In this document: positions 1 to 12,200 of the stretch, in pieces
Layout of the letters: each line of letters starts with the position of its first letter
Numbering within the stretch: position 1 is the first letter of the stretch
The notes under the pieces: model-generated
The model's input: only the letters and a program-made list of their open reading frames with translations
The model's database searches: none
Told to the model about the DNA's origin: nothing
Made by a program: the position numbers and the translations under genes
Assembly (NCBI GenBank): GCA_948144175.1
Contig: CANXME010002057.1
Location: 2,094,001-2,158,000 of the forward strand
Length of the DNA stretch: 64,000 nt
Source: Closterium sp. NIES-65
Taxonomy: Eukaryota; Streptophyta; Zygnematophyceae; Desmidiales; Closteriaceae
Direction of reading: 5' to 3'

Positions 1-235
1 GCATGCACGCTGTGCATGTGACCATGTGCATGCATGCTGAGCATGTGACCATGTGCATGCATGCTGTGCATGTGACCATGTGCATGCATGCTGAGCATGT
101 GACCATGTGCATGCATGCTGTGCATGTGACCATGTGCATGCATGCTGAGCATGTGACCATGTGCATGCATGCTGTGCATGTGACCATGTGCATGCATGCT
201 GTGCATGTGACCATGTGCATGCATGCTGTGCATGT
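1..235. repeat. 27-bp minisatellite, about 8.5 copies
   Basis: A 27-bp unit rich in GCATGCATG repeats head to tail from the window edge. Units alternate between two variants differing at one T/A position, so the array probably grew partly as 54-bp dimers. It lies directly upstream of the first recognisable exon and is most simply an intronic minisatellite; the open frame through it only reflects a unit length divisible by three. Confidence 0.9.
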
Positions 236-252
236 GTGTGGAAGGGGGGCAG

Positions 253-3200
253 ACCCTCGGCAAGGATGTAGTGGTGGACCTCGTGTGCTACAGGCGACAT
301 GGGCACAATGGGCAGGTGAGAATCTCTTCCCTAGAGTGCACTTGCGATGCCAGCAATGGGTGCGTGCAAGCATGGGAGCATGTGTGTGGGTGGAGGCGCA
401 GACGGCAAGGATGTAGGGGTGGACCTCGTGTGCTACAGGCGACATGGGCACAACAAGCAGGTGGGCATGCTAGCTAGACTGCACGTGTTGGCATTTCAGC
501 GTGCGAGTATGTGAGCATACACATGAGCAACGCAGGTGCTATGCTGCACTGCACATAACATATACGCACACACGTATGCGCTCCTTTTGAGACGTCTCAA
601 AAGACGCTGCACTGCACATAACATATACGCACACACGTATGCGCTCCTTTTGAGACGTCTCAAAAGACGCTGCACTGCACATAACATATACGCACACACG
701 TATGCGCGCACGCATGCACACAAGCACGCGCCGTTCCTGACAAGGCAGCATCGATCGATGCAGGGCGCCCAATCCGCTCCCTATCTCTTACCCCCTGTCC
801 GTCCTACTCCCTCCTTCCCACCACAGGACGTATCCGCTGATGTACTCTCATATGCACACCAATATAATCTGATTCTTCCCCCCTCCTCCCAACCGCCCCC
901 TTCTTCTCTTTACAGGACGACCCACGAGTGACACAACCCCTGATGTACGCTCTGGTGGACCGTGGACGCCCACCCTTCCATTCGCAAACATGTGCACACC
1001 AATATAAACTTATTCCTCCCCACTCCTCCCAACCGGCCCGTGTTCCTCTTTACAGGACGACCCACGAGTGACACAGCCCCTGATGTACTCTCTAGTAGAC
1101 TCCCACCCGCCATGCCTTCAGCTGTATGCCTCGCGGCTCATGGCAGAGGAGGTGGTTACAGCGGAGGTGAGTGAAGAAGCGTTGTGCCATTCACATGAGC
1201 CACGTGTCGTGCCTATCTGTAACTCCACTGTTGGCGGTTACAGCAGATGTGAGTGCTGCACTGCTGGTTACAGCAGATGTGAGTGCTGCACTGCTGGTAC
1301 ACGCCCACCTTCCATGCCTTCAGCTCCACGCCGCACGGTTCATGGCAGAGGAGGTGGTTACAGCGGAGGTGAGTGCAAGGAGTGTGTGTTGTGCCTTTCA
1401 CACCAGTCACATGCCACGTGTCCTGCCTGCAACTGTGCTGTATGGACGGGGTCACAGAAGAGGGGAGTTTGATGGGGTTTCTACGATGTGCATGAGGTGA
1501 GGTGATTGTTGATGTGATTGGTGACAGTGGATGGGAGCGGCGGTGTGTCGACACGGGTGCTTCAGGGTTGCACATAAATTGGAATGGGTTGTTCTCGCAC
1601 ACACCATAGCATGTGCACAAGTGGGCATGCACGTCCATACATATGCATGTCGATGCACACACATCCAGACGATGCATCTGCGCACACCACATGCTGCATC
1701 TCCTCCATCCATCCGCATCCCCCTCAGGAGATCGCCAGCTGGCAGGCTGACGTGGAGGCTGAGTTTGAGCGTGCGTTTGAGAACACCAGCAAGCAACAAG
1801 TGTCGCCACAGGATTGGCTTGCTGCCAACTGGCAAGGTACTGCCAACATTTCGTCTGTACAGCTTGCAATCGTTTCGACAGCTAGCATTAACATGCTGAG
1901 ATGGATGGAATGTTTGTGGAAACCCAGGCAGCTTGGTAAGGGAACAGAGCATGGCATGGCGTATATGTGTGCTCTCAGTCTGCCCCTGCCATGTAGCATC
2001 TCATGACTTGTCAATCTGATTCTCATGGCATGGCAGGGGAGGCGCTTGGATCGCTGGTGAGTCAGCGCAAGGTGCAGCCCACTGGCCTTCCCCTCAAGAC
2101 CTTGCAACGCGTGGTGAGGAACCGGGGAGATGGTTAAGGGAGGCCGAGATGGTGAGGTGGAAAGGACGGTGAGGGGAAGGATGGTGGAGGGGGAAGGGGG
2201 GAGGAAAACAGGGGGGAAGCGATGGCAAGGGAGAGGTGAACATGGAGAAGTTGGTATTGGGGGCTGCCTGGCGGATCAGGCGTTTTCTACGGTTTCACGT
2301 GCTCAATGCTGTTATGAGTCACGGCCTCACTTGTTCTCACGTGTCATGACCACACACGTTCCCATGTTGTACCGACCTCACGCGTTCCCTTCCCATCCCA
2401 CATGTTGCAGGGGGATGTGCTCTGCACTGTACCACCGGACTTCACCTTACACCCTCAGGTACTGTTCTGACCCTTGCTTCTGAAACCAGCTTGAAAGGTC
2501 ACACTTCACTTTCACTGTGTGCACATGCTGCATGCATGCATGGGTGCATTTGAGCTACTTATCGTGAGCGGTACGCACAACCAAACAACCATAAGCAACA
2601 CAACAATAAGCAACACAACCATAAGCAACACAACCATAAGCAACACAACCATGAGCAACACAACCATAAGCAACACAACCATGAGCAACACAACCATAAG
2701 CAACGCAGAGCAACCCTCCAATATCCAGCAGCATCATTCATTGCTCACACAGCAGTGTTAATCATCCACACAACACCACTCATGTTTCCCTTCAGAATGC
2801 ACCCAGAGCGTATGTACGGTCATGCCTCCTCTTATACCAAGATCATCCCTTGCTATTTGCCGTCATCCTTTTTGGGCGATTGCCGCAAGATCACAACCAC
2901 TGACTGATCCCCTCCTCCCTCCCTGTCCCATGCTTCCTCCGTGTCCCTTTCTTCCTTGCTCCTCCCTTGCCTCCTTCCGCTTTTCTCTCCTCCCTTCTCA
3001 TCCGTGCTTCCCTCTGTTTCTCGCCCTCATCCCACCTGGTGCACCTGTCACGTAGCTCACTGCAGGAGGATAGCAACTGATTTCTTCCTCCCTCTTCCTC
3101 CTTGCTTACCCCATACCCCGCCCTTCTCTCTTTTCTCATCCTCCTCATCCGCTGCTTCCCCGCTCTCCGTTACTCACTTTGCTCGAACCCCCACGGGTGC

Positions 3201-6200
3201 ACTGCCAGCCAGGTGGTATCGCTGCTGAAGAACCTCTTTTTAGTCGACTCAAGACACGCTCTCCCTTCTCACCCTGCTCGAAACCGACCCCCCCCCCCCC
3301 CCCCCTCCTCTCCTTCCTGCGCCCCGGGTGCACTGCCAGGTGGCATTGCTGCTGGAGAATCGCCGCAAAATGATGGCAACTGGGGAAGGCATCGACTGGG
3401 CCATGGCAGAGGCTCTTGCCTTCGGGTACGCTTGTGTGTCACTGTTGAGAGATTCCGAGGCTGGGAAAGGCATTGACTGGGAAAGAAGTTGACTGGGGAA
3501 GGCATAGACTGGGAAAGACGTTAACTGGGGAAGGCATAGACTGGGCCATGGCAGAGGCTCTTGCCTTCAGGTACGCTTGTGTGTCTCTGTTGAGACATTT
3601 CGAAACTGTTGAAGGCATAGGCTGGGCCGGGGAAGGCTTTGGCTGGGAAGGCATTGACTGGGAAACGCATAGGCTGGGGAAGGCAGAGGCTGGGGAAGGC
3701 AGAGGCTGGGGAATCCGTGTCGCCTCCACAGCCCCACCTCTTCTATTCCTCCCGCCGCCCGTGCTCTTTTCAGTCCCACCTCCCTGCTTAGATTCTTTAA
3801 CATCTGCCTGATTCAATCCCCTTGCAGCAACCCAGCACATTTCCTACTCCGATCCCATTGCCCCCACCCCACCCTCCCACCCACCCAACCACCCATCCAC
3901 TCCCGCCCCCCTTCCAGCTCGCTTCTTCTGCCATTCGACCCCGTCGCTGAACCAGACGGCAGACAGCAACCCCACCCATGCTTCCTTTTCCCATCCCAAT
4001 TCCATCCGCCCTTCTTGCCCTCTCCTCTCCCCCCCATCCAGCTCGCTTCTTCTGCCGTTTGACCCGTCTCTGAACCAGACGGCAGACAGCAACCCCACCC
4101 ATGCGGTGCGGCTGAGCGGGCAGGACTGTGAGCGCGGCACCTTCAACCACCGCCATGCCGTCATGCATGAACAGACCACGGGGCAACGGTGAGTGTGATG
4201 TGATGACATGACATGCATGCTCTTGTATGTGCGCACAGACTCCCGGCGGGGCACCTTCAACCACCGCCATGCTGCCATGCATGAACAGACCACGGGGCAA
4301 CGGTGAGTGTGATGTGATGACATGACATGCATGCTCTTGTATGTGCGCACAGACTCCCGGCGGGGCACCTTCAACCACCGCCATGCTGCCATGCATGAAC
4401 AGACCACGGGGCAACGGTGAGTGTGATGTGATGACATGACATGCATGCTCTTGTATGTGCGCACAGACTCCCGGCGGGGCACCTTCAACCACCGCCATGC
4501 TGCCATGCATGACCAGACCACGGGGCAACGGTGAGTGGGATATGATGTGTTGTGATGTGATGTGATGTGATGTGATGTGATGTGATGTGATGTGATGTGA
4601 TGTGATGTGATGTGATGTGATGTGATGTGATGTGATGTGATGTGATGTGATGTGGTGTGATGTGATGTGATGTGATGTGATGTGATGTGGTGTGATGTGA
4701 TGTGATGTGATGTGATGTGATGTGGTGTGGTGCACCATCTTACATGTGCACATGCACTCATGGGGCACCTTCAACCACCGCCACGCCGTCATGCACGACC
4801 AGACCACGAGGCATTGGTGAGTTGGGGGAAGCAGTGAGTGTGATGTGATGTGATGTGATGTGATGACATGACATGCATCATGCTCCTGTCTTTTATGCAC
4901 GCATACACTCACGGGGCACCTTCAGCCACTGCCATGCAGTCATGCACGACCACCAGGCCACAGGGCAGCAGTGAGTTGGGGGAGGCGGTGAGCTGGATAC
5001 GACGCATGCTCTTATATGCCCGCACACACTCCTGGGCACCTTCAGTTCAACCACCGCCGTGCCGTCATGCATGACCAGGCCACGAGGCAGCGGTGAGTTT
5101 GATGTTGTCTAGGGTTGTGGGGCCATATTCGCAAAAATGCTAGCGTCTAGTCTTTATATCATACCATACACAATTGTTCAGAGCTGCTACTTCACACTAG
5201 TACTCCCTCCCTACCATACGACCCCAACACACTCGCGTGCTTTACCACAAGTACACCTCGCTGCAGCACGTGGCAGCAGGGCAGGAGCAGCTCATGGTGT
5301 CCGCGTAACTCGAACCTGTTGGTGGCACCCGTATCCCCCCACATGCAATGCAACCCCAGCCATTCTGTTTGCTTCCCTGCAGGTACACCTCGCTGCAGTG
5401 TGTTTCAGCAGGGCAGGAGCGGGTCATGGCGTCCGCGTAACTCGAGCCTGTCGGAAGCAGCAGTGCTGGGCTTTCTGGTTGCCTTGGTGGCAACCGTATC
5501 CCCCCACATGCAATGCAACCCCAACCATTCTGTGTGCTTTCTCGCAGGCACACTCCGCTGCAGCAGCACGTGGCAGAGGGGCAGGAGCGGTTCATGGTGT
5601 GCAATTCAAGGCTGTCGGAGGCTGCTGTTCTGCCCTCACAGTGCGCTACTCCCTCCCTCCCACCCCATGCAATACGGCCCACATGTGAATCATGATCCGC
5701 TGCAGATACACCCCTCTGCAGCACGTGGCTGCAGGACAGGAGCGATTCATGGTGTGCAACTCGAGCCTGTCAGAGGCAGCAGTGCTGGGCTTCGAGTACG
5801 GCTTCAGTCTGGAGAACGAAAATGCCCTTGTGTGCTGGGAGGCGCAGGTGACTTGGGAAGGTGAATGGTGTGTGTGCCACGCTGAGTTGGGCTTTGAGTA
5901 CAGCCACTGGTGTGGTGTGCTGGTGTGCCGTGCAGTGCTGGGCTTTGAGTATGGCTTCAGCCTGGAGAACGAAAACGCCCCGGTCTGCTGGGAGGCGCAG
6001 GTGAGGTGAGAGTTAGATGGACTGCTCTCGTGCACTGGGTCTCGAATGCAGGTTAGTCTGGAAAATTAGAATACCCTCGTCTGCTGGGAGGCTCAGGTGG
6101 TTTAGGAGGCCGCTCGTGTGCCGTACAGTGTAGGCATGTGCTTTGTGCTGTGCCTGCCTGCAAGGCTCGTGTTCTCGTGTAACCTCATCTGCTCGGAGGC

Positions 6201-9200
6201 CCAGGTGGGCTATAACACTCCATTCTTCCTTTGCCCCTCTCTGTATCCTACCCCTCTCTTTTTTGCCCCAATCAGATTGCCCTCGCCTCTCCCTCTCTTC
6301 TCTCTCCTCCCACTGCCTCTCTCTCTCCCCCCGCCCCGGTCAGTTTGGGGACTTTGCGAACAACGCGCAGGCGATAATAGACAACTTCATAGTGAGCGGG
6401 GAGGACAAGTGGATGACCCCCACGGGCCTTGTGCTGCTGCTGCCGCACGGCTTTGACGGCCAGGGCCCCGAACACTCCTCCGCCCGCCTCGAGAGGTACC
6501 TTCAGGTGGGTTGCTATTGGGGAGCTTGAGAGGTACCTGCAGGTGGGTTGCTATTGGGGAGCTTGAGAGGTACCTGCAGGTGGGTTGCTATTGGGGAGCT
6601 TGAGAGGTACCTGCAGGTGGGTTGCTATTGGGGAGCTTGAGAGGTACCTGCAGGTGGGTTGCTATTGGGGAGCTTGAGAGGTACCTGCAGGTGGGTTGCT
6701 ATTGAGGGCGTGAGAGGTACCTTCAGGTGGGTGGTCTTGGGGGGCCTGAGAGGTACCTGCAGGTGGGTGGGTCTGTCTATTAACTGCCAAAAAAGCTACT
6801 GATTTCTCGCTGCTGCTGCCGCACGGCTTTGACGGCCAGGGCCCCGAACACTCCTCCGTCCGCCTCGAGAGGTACCTGCAGGTGGGTGGTCTTGGGGGGG
6901 CTGAGAGGTACCTGCAGGTGGGTGGTCTTGGGGGGCCTGAGAGGTACCTGCAGGTTGTTGTTCAGGTTGTCCTTCAGTTGATCCCTCAGGTTTTCTGATT
7001 TTATTTGATTTCAAATGGCCATGGCACGCCACTCAATCCGCGTCTGTCTGCCCTCCGTGACAGCTCGGCTAGACACCTTCCATCCCTTCGCCTACTGCCA
7101 CCCCACTTTTCCATTCATTTCCTCCTCCCCTCCGCTCCCCCAACACTCTCCGTCCTCTGTTTCCCCACCTCCGTCCCATTTCTTCCCCTCCCTCTTTCCC
7201 ATTCCCTCCCCTCCCTCTTTCCCATTCCCTCCCCTCCCTCTTTCCCATTCCCTGCCCTCCCCCATTCGCTTCCCTTACCTCTCTGCTGCCCCATTCCTTC
7301 CCCTTCACCTATCTTCACCAGGAAGCAGCTGGTGAACGACAATGCCGACCACCTTCCCGGCTACAGTCCACACTTGGCCGCTTTTGAGTCGACTCAAATG
7401 TCCCTACCTCCTTTTTCTTCCGCTCCCCAATTCCTTCCCCTTCACCAATCTCCAAGCAGCTGGTGAACGACGATGCCGACCACCTTCCCGGCTACAGTCC
7501 GCACCTGGCCGCCCAGATTGAGGCGGGGTTCACCATAGCCGACCGCGGTGAGTGGGCGGGCGGCGGTGGGCTGGGTGGCAACAGTGCTTGGATGACGTGT
7601 CGATGGGCGTGAATCAACAGAAATGGAAAAATAGTTCTCCGGCTGAAACAGCTTGAGGGGTATGCATAGAAGAACGCAGAGCATGGGAAGAGCAAGTGCA
7701 TGCAGATTGGGAATTTGGTGAAGATGGCAGTTGATGCGGAGTGGGCAGTTGATGTGGAGAGGGCAGTTGATGCGGAGAGGGCAGTTGATGCGGAGAGGGC
7801 AGTTGATGCGGAGAGGGCAGTTGATGCGGAGAGGGCAGTTGATGCGGAGAGGGCAGTTGATGCGGAGAGGGCAGTTGATGCGGAGAGGGCAGTTGATGCG
7901 GAGAGGGCAGTTGATGCGGAGAGAGCAGTTGATGCGGAGAGGGCAGTTGATGCGGAGAGGGCAGTTGATGCGGAGAGGGCAGTTGATGCGGAGAGGGCAG
8001 TTGATGCGGAGAGGGCAGTTGATGCGGAGAGGGCAGTTGATGCGGAGAGGGCAGTTGATGCGGAGAGGGCAGTTGATGCGGAGAGGGCAGTTGATGTGGA
8101 GAGGGCAGTTGATGCGGAGAGGGCAGTTGATGCGGAGAGAGCAGTTGATGCGGAGAAGGCAGTTGATGCGGAGAGGGCAGTTGATGCGGAGAGGGCAGTT
8201 GATGCGGAGAGGTCAGTTGATGCAGAGAGGGCAGTTGATGCGGAGAGGGCAGTTGATGCGGAGAGGGCAGTTGATGCGGAGAGGGCAGTTGATGCGGAGA
8301 GGGCAGTTGATGCGGAGAGGGCAGTCGATGCGGAGAGGGCAGTTGATGCGGAGCAGGCAGTTGATGCGGAGAGGGCAGTTGATGCGGAGAGGGCAGTTGA
8401 TGTGGAGAGGGCAGTTGATGCGGAGCGGGCAGTTGATGCGGAGAGGGCAGTTGAGGAGGAGCGGGTACTAGAAGGACTGTTGGTGATGACGTCTCTTTTT
8501 TCAACCCTGCCAACCCTAATCCATGGCAGACAACAAAGGCCACGTGTCGCTCTCTGATTTGCTGGAGTTCATGCAGTCGCAGTACGGGCTGGGCCACGAC
8601 TACGTGACGGCGCTTGCCCACCAGATGCACATCGACGAATCAAATCAAATCTCCAAGTGAGCCAACAAATTGGTGAAGGAGCTACCACATGCATCCATAC
8701 ATGTAGCTCGTGTAATCATTTCTGTGGTATCAACTCTGGGTCAGTGGGAGGCATTCATGGTGTGTACGTAACATGCCGACATACATGCATACATACATCC
8801 GGCATGTGTGGTCACATCACGTGTGTGCCTCCAGGGCGGACTGAGAGGCATTCGTGGTGCTTTGGTTGCAGCAACGTACGCTCCGCTGTGATAATAGGTG
8901 TCTTACTCAGATCCATGCATGCATCATACATATGCCATGTGCTTTGTGTGTCCTGCCAGGGCGGACTGGGAGTCATTCATGGTGAGGTGGATGAGGCGCA
9001 ATGCACAGAGGGACAACAACGTGTGTGTCGTCAACCTCACCACGCCCGCCAATTACTTCCACGCCCTCCGCCGCCAGGTGCCCTCTCCGCCGCCAGGTGC
9101 CCTCTCCGCCGTCAGGTGCCCTCTCTGCTGTCAGGTGCCCTCTGCTGTCAGGTGCCCTCTCTCTGCTGTCAGGTGCCCTCTCTGCTTTCAGGTGCCCTCT

Positions 9201-12200
9201 CTGCTGTCAGGTGCCCTCTCTGCTGTCAGGTGCCCTCTGCTGTCAGATGTTAGTGTTAGCCTTCAATCTCACACTTTGTACTTCGTATTTTCTATATCCT
9301 AGAGTAGTGTAGTTTGCACATTGTGTTTGGTTGGGTGTACACCTACATCCCAACCAAACCCAAATGTAATCTCCAAGCAATCTCCAACCCACCAATTGGA
9401 AGATTGCCTTGGGATTACCCCTAATCCCTAGGATTGCCCCCGATTCCCTTCCCCATCCATTCCCTCCCCTTCTTGGATGTATTTTAAGAGCTTCAAGCTC
9501 ATTACTAATGCATCGCTTCTAAGCCTAAGTTCTAAGATGGTATCAGAGCCTTTCAAACCGCACACGCGGATCGTGATCCTCTTATCTCTGCGGATGTTCG
9601 TCCCGCAAACCTCGGCGTAACCGCCTTCAATCTCATCGCAGTTGTTTCGTGACATTCGTGGGCGGAAATTCTTCCGCACCACTTTCCCGTCACTCTCGAC
9701 GGCATCTACTATCTGACTGGTAAGCGCGTCGTTGGCGTTTTAACCTATCGTTCGTTTTCGTCGAACATTATCGCGTCATTCCTTCTCCTCGTCGGGCTGT
9801 CGCCCGTCGCCCTGCAGCTTCTCGTCGGGCCGCCGCCCGTCGCCCCGCAGCTTCACCTTTGGGCTGCCGCCCGTCGCTCCGCATCTGCACTCCTACCTCC
9901 ATCCCCCTCCCTTTCCCGCAGCTGAACAGGTGCAGCAGCGCAGCCGAGCAACAGCGTAGCCACGAAGCCGAGCAGCCGTGTAGCCGCGAAGCCGAGCAGC
10001 AGCGCAGCCGAGAAGCTGAGGGTGGTGTGTGGGGGGGTGTGTGGGAATAGGATTAGTAGGTAGTTGACACTAAATTGGCGTTTCAGTCGAATTCTCCTTC
10101 AGAAACCCTAAACCTCAAAATTCTCTTTTGTAAACCCTAAACCTCCGGTTCTTCAAAATCTCCTTCGGAAACCCCAAACCTCAAGTTCCTATCGTTGTCT
10201 CAAGAGCGGCGCTCCGCGCGACACCCTAAGGGGTCTCCATCATGGCATTCGCCTCGTCCACCATGGCCAACCCCATCACCCCGCTCCGTCTTGACGCCGA
10301 TGGCTCTAGCTCCAACTTCAAGGCATGGAGCTATGGGGTTTACAAGCACCCGCTGAGCCGTGACGTGCAGGGATTGGACCTCAAGGATGTCCTCCTCAAC
10401 CGTGGCAAGGGAAAACAGCCCCTTCTCCCTCGCGAGCCGACCGAATCCGCTAGTGAGGCTGACACAAAGGCATATGAGGAAGCCGTTGAGAAGTACCGGA
10501 AGTGGTAGAAGGCCGATGCTGCAATTATCAGCGTCTTCATCGCCTCCACCCCTCCAAAACTTGTCAACACGTTCCATAACTACCCTACCTCCAACGCCAT
10601 CTGGAAGTATCTCCAGGATCGGTTCATGAACAAGACTGCAGTCGGAGTTGCCATCCTCATCCCCAGCATGTTTCAGGTCCGCCTTGAGGATTGCTCGGGA
10701 ATGGCCGACTACATTGCCAAGGTTTAGACCATTCATGGCGAACTCAAGGAGCTGGGTATAGTCTTCCCCGAACAGGCCCCTGCAGCAGCTTTTCTCGTTG
10801 GTCTCACCACAACCTATGAAATCACAAGGAAGATGCTCCTCACGCTGACTGCGGAAGACCTCACTTTTGCCAAGGTCTCCACCGCACTCCTCTCTGCCGA
10901 GAAAGACTCCTCGGCTCAGGCCAAGGCTTACGCCATCCGTGCTCCCATGCCTCAAGCCAGTGTCGCATCGGCCCTTGCCTCGGCGCCCCTCCAGCGCAAC
11001 CGCTTCCCACCGTGCACCTACGTCGTCAAGTATGACAACCGCAAGGGACAAGTGTGTGGTGGCACTAACCACCCCCTCGCTACGTGCTTCAAGAAGAAGG
11101 ACGACGAATGGTACGCCATCCACGGCATAGACAAGATGCCACCGAACTGGATGCGTGCGCGTAAGGCCAACTTGGTTGAGGTCCAGGACCCCGCTTCGGC
11201 TAATGCTAGTGATAGTGCTCCTGCTGATGCCCGTATCAACCTGTTGTTCCCTGACACTGCCATGATTAATGAAGCTTCCTCCCAGTACATCGGCTCATCA
11301 CAAGCACCACAATACATAGAGTTCACACTCGACAGTGGGGTCACACACACTGTAATCAAGGAGACACTCTTCTTCAAACCCTACGCAACACCCATCCCTC
11401 TTCTAGGAGCTGACTCAAGCTTCACCACTCATGCCAAAGGTTCATCCACAGTCCTGTGCCCCGCCTTCCCTTCCGGCACTGTCACTGGAATGTGCGTGCC
11501 TTCACTCCGCCACAATCTCGTGGCCCAAACGGAAATTCAGGAAGCTGGACTACGCACCATCTTTTGGGAGAACGAGAACTATGGTGATATCCTCGACCCA
11601 CTCACCAACAAGGTCTTATCTCGTTTCACCCTCAACAGCAGCGGCCTTTACACGCTGCAAGTACCCATCCCACAGGTGTCAACCACCCAAACAGCGGCGA
11701 CTACCTCACCATGCTCGTGCCGCAGTTTCTCCAACCCGACCATACTCTACCACCATCGGCTCGGGCACCCAAACTTCCGCACACTTGCTGACATGGCCTC
11801 CAAGAAACTTCTACTCGGCCTGCCAGCCTCACTTCCTCCACCACCAGACTCCCCCGCTCCCGCGTGCCTTGACTGCACCAAAAGCAAACTGCGTCAACAG
11901 CCCCACCCGGCCTCACCCTCTGTTGCAGCAGGACCACTGGACCTGGTACACCTGGACGTCTGGGGCCCTGCCCCTGTTCCCGCACGAGGTGGTTATCGCT
12001 ACTTCCTTGTTATCGTCGATGACCACTCTCGCTACGTCTCTGATCACCTCCTCCACACTAAGGCTGCGGTTCCAGAGGTCCTCATGGCGTGGGCTAAACA
12101 GGCACACCCTGGTGCAGATCACTGAGTGCCTCCTCAGCCACTCCAACGCTCCACACTCTCTCTGGGGGTACGCTCTCTACCACGCCGCCCTCCTCTACAA

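Larger units (their letters stand above)
7460..9077 (+). other. EF-hand-pair insert in the E1 protein (three exons)
   Basis: Exons 7460-7547, 8530-8656 and 8960-9077 encode residues 316-426 of the part seen here. Plant E1 has about 30 residues between the LERFLQ and TTPANYFH motifs; here there are about 95. The extra stretch contains [15 protein letters not shown] followed by [11 protein letters not shown], which matches a calmodulin helix-loop-helix: loop positions 1, 3, 6, 8, 9 and 12 are D, D, G, V, S, D. A second loop begins 35 residues later with H, D, S, N, I, S, D at positions 1, 3, 5, 6, 8, 9, 12, then WESFM. The loop spacing is nearly that of calmodulin (36). Loop 1 is split by an intron. 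The second loop lacks the first Asp and the Gly, so its Ca2+ binding is doubtful. The fold is inferred from sequence only. Confidence 0.7.

Noticed and set aside
2796-2813. 18-nt micro-exon (NAPRAY) in the dehydrogenase gene
   Set aside because: It is phase-neutral and has CAG/GT borders, but joining 2458 directly to 3340 gives [17 protein letters not shown], which aligns with the family without a gap.
3797-4912. Minus-strand open frame of 371 codons with a [10 protein letters not shown] run
   Set aside because: It is the antisense of the exon-copy cluster and the GATGT tract; no motif, and the plus strand explains the region.
7614-8630. Minus-strand open frame of 338 codons with HQLPSP repeats, and plus AVDAER frames
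   Set aside because: Products of an 18-bp intronic minisatellite without stops; flanking plus exons splice across it in phase.
1-9247. Direct-repeat arrays considered as CRISPR-like
   Set aside because: Units are contiguous with no unique spacers of constant length, and the context is a eukaryotic intron-rich gene.
10200-11123. Minus-strand 307-codon frame inside the intronic Copia element
   Set aside because: Shadow of the gag-like coding region on the plus strand.
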